DNA of 64,000 nt from Pseudoalteromonas luteoviolacea (GTDB lineage Bacteria > Pseudomonadota > Gammaproteobacteria > Enterobacterales > Alteromonadaceae), in NCBI RefSeq assembly GCF_021654285.1, contig NZ_JAKFZS010000003.1, forward strand, positions 62,001-126,000. Reading direction: 5' to 3'. Below the pieces are notes generated by a model. That model was not told the DNA's origin and ran no database searches. It saw only the letters and a list, made by a program, of their open reading frames with translations. Made by a program: the position numbers and the translations under genes. Positions 44,632 to 56,600 of the stretch are shown piece after piece. Position 1 is the first letter of the stretch, and each line of letters starts with the position of its first letter.

Positions 44632-47600
44632 TTAACTGTGCAGTATGTAGTGATCTTCTATCTGCGTAACAAGCGCTTGCATGTCCGCCTTGTTTTGTAA
44701 AATTGATAGATGATCTCCTGCTACTTCCAGTGCAGTAAGGTTCGTCACCACACGCTGCCACCCCATGTCTAACTTCACTGCTCGCCCCTCAAATTCTTTG
44801 GTGTCTGCCGCTTTGATGACTTTGACTTTCACAGCCAACAACGGCGTATCAATCACCAAATTCGACAGCAATTGGGCCTTATATACTTGATAAAATGTTG
44901 CTAATTGCTGTGCTGACATATGCACGTCAACGTGTGAGAGCCAATCTGACAAAAGCGCAAACTTTGCCATTCCAGCCATTTGACTATAGTGCTCAATTTC
45001 ATTTTGTCGCGGCGAAAGACTGAAAAATTCACATAAGTCATGTAACACAAACTTGTCAATTTGCCGTTCATCAACAGACGTGCTGGGCTGACTAGGCAGC
45101 GGGGTATCTAAAATGGTCAACGAGGCACACGCCAATTCACTGTGCTGCGACAAAAGACACAGCTCATAACCAATGAATGCACCAAATGAATGTGTCACGA
45201 CATGGACTTGTTCAAAATCGCCCTCCAGTGCTTGCAGGTAATGTTTCGCTGTCTGATGAATATCCCCTATCACATCAGGTTTGTCGGCAATTAAATCTGG
45301 TTGCAAACCATAAACAGGAATACGTGCATCAAGTCTATCCACCAGCTGCACAAATGAAATGAGCAAGCCACCTGCGCCCGCTATCAGCACCACAGGCGTG
45401 AAGCCCACTTCCCCTTGCTGCAAACACATCACGCTTGTCGGTGTATTCCCCTGATGAGGCTGCTTGGCACACTGGGTGTCAATAAAAGCCGCCAACGACC
45501 GCACTGTGCTATATTGCATCACGGCAGCTAAAGGCACTGTGATTGCTAATTGAGATTGGATCTCGGCCACTAACTGCATGACCAACAAGGAGTGACCACC
45601 GAGCACAAAAAAGTCATCGTCTAGCCCGACATGGTCAACTTTAAGCAGCTGAGAAAATCGCGCTGCAATGCCAATCTCAAGGCGACTTTGTGGCTTTGTC
45701 TTAGCGTGAGTTGGCACGCTGAGCCCTTTTGCACGGGCAACTAATGCTTTGCGGTCTAGCTTACCGCTACTGGTATGCGGCAGCGCATCGATTGAGGTGA
45801 TAAGTTGCGGGACCATATAGCTTGGTAGCTGAGTGCTGAGTATCTCGCGCAGCGCTGATGTATCCACCTGTAGACGTGCCGATTCGAAAAACGCAACCAA
45901 CTGCTCATTGCCACTGCTATCTTGGCGCACCACGACCGCGCAATTGCCAATGCCTTCAATGGCCATCAACTGACTTTCAATATCTGCAAGTTCAATACGA
46001 TACCCTCGTACCTTTACTTGACCATCCCGGCGACCTAAAAAGATAACTTCGTTGCGTGCATTCACCTTCACCAAGTCACCGGTTTTATAAAGTCTCAAAC
46101 CGGTATGAGGGTCAATGACAAATGCCTCAGCGGTTTTTTTCGTATCTCCTAAATAGCCCCTCGCAAGACCGACACCACTAATGTACAGCTCACCAGTCAC
46201 ATACTGAGGCAGCGGCCTAAGCTGTGCGTCTAAAACATGTAATTGCAATCCGTTGACAGGGCGACCTATGGCAATGTCTTCGTCTTGCCAATTCGTCACT
46301 TCTTGCAAGGTAGCTGAAATGGTGGTCTCAGTTGGCCCGTAAGCATTGATCAATCGTATCTGAGTACCTTGATTTTTTTGCCATGATTTGAGTGCCGCCA
46401 GCTGCATTTGCTCACCCCCTATGGTGATCAATCGCAACGATGGGCCAAAAGCTTGAGGCGCAGCACACAGTTGGTGCCAATAGGCTGTGGGCAAACTCAT
46501 TAAGCTAATATCCGCATTGTGCGTTAACTCACTGAGCCTTGCAGTATCGAGCAGCTGAGACGGCTCAGCCATCACTAAAGTCGCGCCACTAAGCAAGGCG
46601 CAAAATACCTCTTCGGCAAATACATCAAAGCTAAAGCTGGCAAATTGCAGGTAGTTATCAGTGCGATTTATCTCATATTGCGCTGACAAGCTGCGCACAT
46701 AATTAAGGATACTGCGCTGCTCCACCATCACCCCTTTTGGCACGCCAGTGGTGCCTGAGGTATAAATCACATAGCCCAGATCAGACCCTAAGCCTACTGA
46801 TTTTAAAGCGTCGCCTAAATAGCAATCTAATTGCGCATTAACGTCATCAATTTGATAAGTGGGACATGGTGCAACTTGGTCTTGCCAAATCGCGCTATCC
46901 GTTAATACTAATGCGGCTTGGCACGATGCCACTATCAGCTGTTTTCTTTGCAGCGGCAGTGCCGATGTCATCGGCACATACGCCGCCCCCGCTTTTAATA
47001 CCGCCAAAACGGCAATGATAAGATCAGGTCCTGGCTCAATAGCAATTCCAACAATCGGCTGCGAGTCACTGTGTCCCGCCTGCTCCACCAGCCAGTGGGC
47101 GAGTCGATTACTCTGCCCGTCCAGCTCTGCATAACTTAAACATGCACTGGGGCTGATATCCCCGTTATCAAAATAGACCAATGCGGTTTCACTGCTGTGT
47201 TCAAACGCTGTTTGCATAAATGCATCAGCGAGCGTCTCAGCTTTTAGCGTGTACTCGTCAACCGTATGTGCTTTATTGGCTAATTCAAAGCGGGTAAATT
47301 CGCTCTCAACTTGCCCATGTAAGGTGTGTGACAGTTCACACAGTTGCTGTGTAGGTTGCTCACAGACTTGTTCGAGCAACTGGGCCAACATTGCGACAAA
47401 ATGCTGGCTCTGTGCTTCATTTAATACACTGGTTTGATAACACAGAGTCAAAGACAGTAGCTTATCTCCGCCTACTACAAAAGATAACGGATAGTGGGTC
47501 TGATCTTGATAGTCACTGCTGATGATTTCAAACGGCAGGCTCGGCCCTTGGGACAAAGGATCGGTCGGATAGTTCTCAAACACATACAGCACATCAAACA

Positions 47601-50600
47601 AATCCTGCTGATTGTCTATCTGGCTCCACGTTTGCACATCACTTAAGCTGCTATGCGGAAATTGACTCAGTGCAGTCACATTGGCTTTGAATCCCTGCAA
47701 ATAGTCGGTGACACACATCTGCATATCAATCTGGGTATACACAGCTTGAGTGTTAATGTAAGGACCAACACGGCTGGCCATATTGCTAAGCGCAGCTGGC
47801 CGCCCCGCAACTGTTTGACCAAACATCACCTCACTGCGACCCACACAAACACTCAGCCAATAAGCGAAGACAGCTTGGATAAGTTGATTGGCAGTCAGCC
47901 CAAGCTCTGAGGCAGTTTGAGCCATCCCTTGGCACTGTGCTTCGCTCAGTACCTGATGGTATTCATGATATTGCACAGGCGCATTGATAGTGGTTTTGAG
48001 ACAGTCACTGATCAACGTCGGTGAGTCGATATCGCTAAGATATGCTTGCCAAAACGCAGCTTCTTCCGCGCGGTCACGCTGTTGTGTATAAGCAATATAC
48101 TCTGCAAAGTTATCTGAGCGTATCGCCGGAACTTGACCATCGGTGCGCGCAGCATAAAAGCGCAGCAGCTCACTGAATAATACCGGCAATGACCAGCCAT
48201 CCATGATCATATGATGATAGGTCCAAATAAAGCCAACACACTGCTCGGACATTAACACCAATTGCAATCGCATACAGGGCGCTTGGTTCAGCACTATACC
48301 TTGCTGATACGCCTGCTGAGCTAACTGATCAAAACAGACCCCTTGCTCCTCCTGCCCTTGACTATCCACCAACTCAACAGGAACTTCTGCATGCTCTAAC
48401 ACCACCTGCACTGGCTGACCGTCAAGCGTTGTAAACGCACTGCGCAAAATACTGTGCTGCTTGATGACTTGTTGCCACGCGTAGATAAACGCCTCGCAAT
48501 CAAAGTCGCCAGCAAACATAAAGCAACACTGCTCAAGGTAAGGGCTTGTTGCTTGGGCCTGCGCTTCTGCTAACTGAGTTTGAAACCACATCCCTTGTTG
48601 AAGTGGGCTGAGCGGGTAAATATCTGCGACAGCCTGCTCAGGGTATTGGGCGATGAGCTGAGCGAGTCCTCGATTAGAGCAGGTGGGCAGTAACTTAAAA
48701 TCACTTAGCGTGTAATGACGCCTTGTTTGCTTTGAGCAATGAGTAAGTACCTCATCTATCGCGCTTTGTAATTGAGCGACAAACGCCTCAGCTGTGGCCT
48801 GAGAGATTTGCTTTGCATCAAAGTCACAGTGCATGCGCAAGCTCTCAGCTTGAATCGAAGATGTAAGCTGCATCGCATAAAAACAATGATTTTCTGGTGC
48901 TATCAAGTCCCCACAAGACTCATTCACATCACTTAGTGGACCCGCACTGTGGATCACGCTATCAAGTTGACCAAGGTAGTTAAAAAACACCAATTTGCTG
49001 GTGTCTATCGCCAATACCTCTCTCACCTTTGCATCTGAATGCAAGTAACGCAGCGTACCGTAATCACTGGCTTTGTCTTGCACCGCAGCCAGTGCCTCTT
49101 TGGCCGCGCAGATCATGTCTCCCACCGTGGTAGCATTTACAAAAAGATGCAGTGGATACATGGCGGTCATCCACCCCAGAGTCTCACTGCCATCTACTTG
49201 CCCCTGTAATGCCTCTCGACCATGCCCTTCCATCATCAACACATGAGATTGCGCATCAGTTAACTTAAACAATGTCAGATGCACTGCGGCCAACAATAAG
49301 GTTTGAATTTGCGTGCCATAAGCATTATTGGCAACTGTTAGTAAGGCTTGCGTCTGCGATGTGGTGAGTTTTAATTGCAGGCTGTGAACTGATGCCTGAG
49401 CGGCTGTTTGTTCATGTATGTCAAAATATGTTTGCTTACGAGCAGCTTGCACTGCTGGCAACCAATCATCCACCTTGGCATGATGTTGTGCATGATCTCG
49501 CAGCGCCTGCGACACTTGTTGAATACTGACTTTAGGTGGTATTAAAGAGATCGCGTCATCCGTAACACTCATTTGCAGGGCATGAAATAAGTCTTCCAAT
49601 ACAAGGCGCCAAGATACCCCATCGATGATCAGGTGGTGAGCAATGATACACAAGCGGTTTTTATCATTTTGCTTGCCCGTATTAGCCATGATAAAACGCA
49701 CTAAAGGCGAGCCATTAAATTGCAAACTCCGCTGCCCTTGCTGACAGGTATTTTGCCACGCATCCTGCCAGCCATCTGACGCGCTCAGGTCACACGTATG
49801 GACAATGGCAGATGCATAAAGCCCATCAACAAAATGCAGTGTGTTGTTTTCAGCTACCGTCAACCTTAAACTATCATGTCGTGCGATAAGTGCTGTAACG
49901 GCTGCTTCTAATTGCCCTGCTGAGACATTCTTATCTAGCCCCAACATCACCGCTTGGTTCCAGTGCGTGGGCAATGCAAATTGCTGCTCAAAAAACCAGT
50001 GCTGTGTGGGTAATAGACTGGCTTTTCCACGACTTGGCATATAAGTCACTTGATTGCTCGAAGCGCTATCTGTGTTGAGAGAGGCCTGCGCGATATGTGT
50101 ACTTAACTGGGCTACGCTTGAATAAGTCAACACATCAGAGACGGCTAAATCAAAGCCCAATGCCCGCGCCCGAGTAGCAATTTGTATACTTAAAATTGAA
50201 TCCCCGCCCATGGCAAAAAAGTCATCATCAGGCTGTAAATCAGGCCGTTTCAATAACGTACGATAAACCTGTAATAACGCACGACTCGACTCTGTCAGCC
50301 CTTCTTCGGTATCTGCAGAACTGACCCTCGGCACGCTAACCTTGTGCTTTACTTGCATGTGCAGCGCTGGCTTATCCACCTTGCCATGGGGCGTCAGCGG
50401 CATCTCAGTCAGCAATACATACTTACTGGGTAGCATATGCGCTGGCAGAGCATCACAAAGTTGTACTTCTAACTGCTTAGAAAGTGTTTGCTCATCCAAA
50501 GCAGCAGTTTGGCAAATAAAGGCCACTAAACAGGCGCCCGCCTCACCTGAATCACACAGCAATACAATTGCTTGCTCTACTTCAGGTAGGACACGCAGTT

Positions 50601-53600
50601 GACTCTCAATTTCATCCAGCTCAATGCGATAACCGCGCAGTTTGATTTGGTCATCATTACGACCAATGTAAGCTAAACGCCCATTTGCAAGCTGTCTGAC
50701 CAAATCCCCCGTGCGATATACCCGCATTGCGTCGCCTGTGGGTGCACGCCAGTTAATAAAGCGCTCATTGGTAAGCGCTGTGCGCCCCAAGTAGCCACTT
50801 GCCAAACTGGCGCCTGCAATGCAAAGCTCGCCGATCGCACCAATGGGTTGTAATTGTTGCTGCGCGTCTAAAATGAGTAGCTGGGTATTATCAATAGGCA
50901 GGCCAATATCTGGCGTTATTGCGCCCGACTCAACAATACCTGAGGTGGCAACCACGGCGCTTTCCGTCGGTCCATAATTATTAATGAGTGCAAATGGGTG
51001 CCCTGAAGTATCCACTGGCGCAAGCTTGTCACCGCCGACCAACAAGTAACGCAATGACTGCGGGGTAAACTCGCTGTCAGCTAAAACCGCCTGCGCAACC
51101 GGTGTGGCTAAAAAGCTATGGGTGACTTGGTGCGTGTGCATTGCTTGCGTCAATAGCCGTGCATCACTAAAGGTAGTTTTTGGTAAAAATACCAATTGCG
51201 CACCCGCCACCAAATAAGGCCACACTTCCCATGCCGCGGCATCAAATGCCACACTGGCAGTTTGTGTCGCTACAGAGTGGCTATCTACAGCAAAGGCGCG
51301 CTGATGCCACTGGCACAAATTCATTAATCCTTGGTGGGTATTCATCACCCCTTTTGGTTGACCTGTAGTCCCCGAGGTGTAGATCACATAAGCGAGCTGC
51401 GCGGAATTTGCAGGCAGCGACGGCAACGGCCTCCTTTGAGTAGACGTCACATCAAGGGCTTCTACATCAATCAGTTGAGCCGAGCCAGCTTCCTTATGAT
51501 TAAACAGATCAGAGCCTAAAGAATTTGTTAGTACAAACTTACATTCACTATCTTTGGTAATAAAGTGGATCCGAGACTGTGGATAGCTGGGGTCAACTGG
51601 CACATAACATGCGCCAACTCGCATCACCGCAAGCAGTGCAGTGATCCACCGACTCCCTGAAGGTAGGCAGACCATAACTCGGTCGTCATTTTGTAGCCCT
51701 TGTTCAGTTAAATATACAGCAAACTGTTCGGCAGCTGATAGCAGCTCGCCATAAGTCATGCATGTGCCATCTATGTCGACAAGTGCCGTTCGATTGGCAG
51801 ACTCGGTATTCTGGTGAGCCCAAATAGGCTGCAGTACGCTCGGCGAGCGCAGCGCATGTTGCTCACCGCATAATATCTGTTTTTGCCATGTTGCAGTTTT
51901 TACTAATGGTAGTTCAGTTACCCGCTGATCTAGGTTTGTCACCGCAGCTTTCACCATGGCCTCAAACGCGTCAGCCAATCCCGCGATTGCATGATGAGAA
52001 AATAGGGTTTTATCATAAACCCAATTGAGCCGTATGCCATCAGATTGCTCACTACAGGTTAAGTCGAGCTCAAACTTTGCCTGACTATTAGGCTCATCCA
52101 ATGCAGTGACTTGTATATCGCCTAATGTCAACTCAGTGTGCTCTTTTGGGTCAAACGCAAAGCTGATTTGAAATAAGCTGTGATGGCTCAGGTCTGTTCG
52201 CGGCTCACAGAGCGCTGATATTTGCTCAAAAGGCATCCCTTGATGCTCATGTACAGCTAAGATCTGCGCTTTTTGCGCAGCCAATAAGGATTCGAGCGTC
52301 ATCTCTGGTGTAAACTGAACGCGGATGGGGAGTACATTAACAAAAAAGCCAACAATGTCTTTGAGCTGAGCATGGTGACGCCCAGAAAATGGTGAACCTA
52401 CCACCACATCAGATACTTGACTGCAACGGGCAATACACAAAGAGAACAACGTGTGTAGCCACATAAAATGGCTCATCCCTAAACGCTGGCATTGCAAAGT
52501 GATATGTTCAGACAAAGTGCTGTCAAAATGGCTAATGTATGTTGCACCGAGTTGCAGAGATTTATTGCTCCGCATCCCATCCAAAGCCAGCTCATGGACC
52601 TGAGGCGCCCCTGCCAAATAGCCTTGCCAAAATGCGTGATGTGTCGCGCCTTGCAACTGTGTTTTCTGCCATATTGCATAATCAAGATAGGTCACTTGTT
52701 TCGCAGCCTCACAGCCAAAATCCGCTGTAATGCCATCGCACGCGCGCTGATATGCCACAGTGAGGTCATCAACGATAAGCCTTAAAGAGTGCGCATCACA
52801 GGCAATATGGTGCACATTGATGCGTAACTTAAACTCTCTTTGTGATAACTTCAGTAAGTGCACTCTGATCATCAAGTCTCGCTCAAGGTCGAATGCCTGC
52901 TGGTCATCATCGCGCTGTAGTTTACGCCAAGTAAGGTCACTCTGCTGAGCAGACTTATCAGAGACATCCACCACCTGCAAAGGCACAGAAAAATCGGGGA
53001 GAACGCGCTGTTGCGGTGCGCCAGATTGTTCTATATATATCACAGTTCTTAAAATAGCGTGGCGCTGAATTACCTGCTGCCAAGAAGCTTTAAAAGCACT
53101 TAAATTCAATTCCCCTTTAAGTAAAAATGACATGGGAACGTGATAAACAGCGACAGCTTGCTCAGCGCTTTGAATGTTATCTAACGCCCACAACCGCTGC
53201 TGAGCAAACGACACAGGCCCCTGAGTTTGCTGTGTACACTGCAACGCTGGAACTACCGATGCCTCACTGACAGAGGCTTTATCAGCCAGCCGCTGCGCCA
53301 GCGCTTTAACACTGCTATATTGGAACAGTTCAAAAAGCACGGCATCTAAGCCAAAGTGTGCTTTTAAGTAATAACATAGCTCTACTGCAAGCAATGAATG
53401 CCCGCCCAGAGTAAAAAAGTCATCCTGCAAGCCAACTTCATGGGGGCATTGCAATACAGACTTGAACGCTTCTGCAACGTGTATTTCAACAGGTGTGGTA
53501 GGCGCTTCAAAAGGTGCTTTATCGTTATCTATTTCAATTAAAGATAACAATGCTTTTTTATCTACCTTGCCATTCACTGTCAGTGGCATCTTAGACACAG

Positions 53601-56600
53601 AGCGTGCAAAGCTCGGCAGCATAAAATCAGGTAGAGTGGCTTTTAAAAAGGTGTTTAGCTGGGCACTTAAATCAGTAAAAGCCGCATCATCACCTTCGGT
53701 AATAAATGCTGCAACGTAAGCGCCTTTAACTGGATGCTGGTTGAGTATCACTACCGCTTCATCAACCCAAGGGTGCATCCTGAGCTGATTTTCTATTTCA
53801 CCCAACTCAATACGGTATCCGCGCACTTTAACTTGGTCGTCAATACGACCGATGTATGTCATTTCTCCATCCGGCAGCAGTCGCACTAAATCTCCTGAAC
53901 GATATAGTCGTTCACTGTGCGTTTTTGCTAGATGCAGTTCAACAAAACGCTGCTGATTTAGCTTAGGGCGTTGCCAATAGCCCCGTGCGACACCTTCACC
54001 GCCGACATATAACTCGCCAATGGCACCTTGCGGCAGCAGGCGCTGATGACTGTCTAGCACATAGCTGGACGTGGTATGGATGGGTTTACCTATGTTGCTT
54101 TGACCAAGGGCGAGGTCGTCATCGCTAAGGCGCTTAAAGGTGACATGCACCGTGGTTTCTGTGATCCCATACATATTGATCAACTGACATGTCGGTACCA
54201 GTTTTCGCCATGGTTTGATTTTGCTCGGTTGCAGCGCTTCGCCACCAAAAATAACATATCGAATGGCTGGCTGTTGATGGGTTTCTTCCACCAGCCGCTG
54301 CATACAGCTTTGCAGCACATAAAACGCACTGGGCGTTTGGTTTAATACTGTCACGCCTTCGCGAAGTAGTAGCTTAGCAAACGACTCGGTATCTTTTGCC
54401 GTATGGCTATCAACCACTACGAGCTTGCCGCCAAACAAGAGTGCGCCGTACATTTCCCAGACCGAAAAATCAAAGCAGAACGAGTGAAATAGGCTCCACA
54501 CATCTTGTTCATTAAAATCAAATAGGTTCGGCTCAGTAAACAGCAAACGTACGACATGGCGATGCTCTATTTGCACCCCTTTGGGCTTGCCTGTGGTACC
54601 TGAGGTATAGATCATATAGGCAAGGTGATCCGGCTGTATCTTTGGCACAACAAATTGTCGGCCACTGTGCGCGTCAATTGCTCTATCTGCGACAATGCAC
54701 CGCACTGCAAGCTGAGAAAACAAGGCTACACTTTGCTCATCACACACCAACAAATCACTGTTGATATCCGCTACAATGTATTCAATTCGCTCTTGTGGGT
54801 AACTTGGGTCGATAGGGACATAAGCACCGCCTGCTTTTAGAATCGCCAGTAATGCGACCACCATGTCGGTACTGCGCGTCATGCTCACAGGTACCAACTG
54901 CTGAGGTTTGACACCTTCAGCAATTAACGCACAGGCAAGGGCATCAATGCGCACTCCAAGCTGGGTATACGTAAGCGAAGATGTGCCATTAGTCACCGCA
55001 GTGCGCGAGCCAACATTGATGACCTGCTGTTCAAATAACGAGACAATGCTGTGTTGCTCTGGCCAACTCGCTTGGCACTGCGGCTGAGATAGCAGTTGAT
55101 TGGCATGTGACTTATCCAATAAGGGCACATCCCCCACTGCCATAGTCGGGTGATTGACTATGCCTTCGAGCATCACTGCAAAACTGCCTGCCCAATTTTT
55201 AATCGTTTCCCTGTGGTAAAGATCACTGTCATACTTCCAGTGAACCACCAAAGCCTCACCATCAAACTGGGCATGTAGTTCTAGGTCACACTTAACCGCA
55301 ACGCTCTGATTATCTAATGCTTTACACTCTTCCACCTCAAGCCCATTTAGCGTCAACGTTTGTTCATCCGGTTGGGTTAAGGAAAATAAGATTTGTACTA
55401 CAGGATGATGGCTTAAATCTCGCGTCTGGCCTAAGTGTTCAACCAATTTATCAAAAGGCAATGCACGATATTCCAGCGCCGCTAAATTACGCGCTTTTTG
55501 CGCTGCAAACCATTGCTCACAAGAAAGCTGTTCATCGACTTCAGCATGCATCACTAAGGTGTTCACGAACAAACCTATCAAGTGTTCCAATTGCGGGTTA
55601 TCACGCCCAAGTACTGGTGTGCCAATTACCACCCGAGATTGCTGGTTCAAACGTGCAATGAACAGCATGACACTGCTACTTAGCCACATAAAAAGTGAGC
55701 TTTGCTGCGCAGAAGATAAAGAAGCTATGCGCTTAGTGAGATCACGAGACAGGGATTGCACATAGCGCGCCCCCTGCTCTGTTTGCACGGCCATTCTTGG
55801 CCAATCACTCGGCAATGATTGCAGTGGATCCAGGCCCGCTAATTGCGATTTAAAATACGCCAGGTGGGCCGCGAGGTTCTCATCACACAGTTGTGCTCGC
55901 TGCCACGCCGCATAGTCAACATACTGTAGTGCTAAAGTCGGCAATTGTGCCTGTGTCTTGCTCAGATCGGCGTTGTAAATGGTCGCTACTTCATCCACTA
56001 AATTCGCCATAGATGCACCATCTGAGACGATATGGTGCATATTAAAAAATAACCGGTGCTGATGCGTATCAGACAGCACTAAAACACGGATTAAACAGCC
56101 GCTTTCAAGGTTAAATTCTCGTGTGCAAAAATGCTTAATATGGCTGTCGATTTGCTCGGCTTTCTCATCAATTGATAACTGGCTGACATCAAGCCACTCA
56201 AACGGTGTTTCAAAGTCTCGCATGATGCGTGCATAGGGCTTACCATTTGACTCATCCCCAGCAAGAAACTGGCAGCGCAAACTTTCATGACGCTCAATCA
56301 CTTGTCCAATGGCATATTTCAAGGCATCAACATCAAGCTCTCCAGTTAAACGAAACGAGGCTGGCATGTAATACTGCTGGCCACCATGCAGCTGCTCAAT
56401 AAACCACAAACTCTCTTGTGCAAAACTCAGCGGGAGCTGTTCGGTACGCGCTATTGGACGAATAGTCCCATCGTGCGCTAACACTGTGTGGGTTCGCTGT
56501 TGTTGAAAATAGCTTACTAAGTCTGCTTTATTGGCGATGACCTTGCTTTTAAGTGCTTCAGGAAAAGCACCTTTTTGACGAAATGCCAAGCGGCCGTCTT

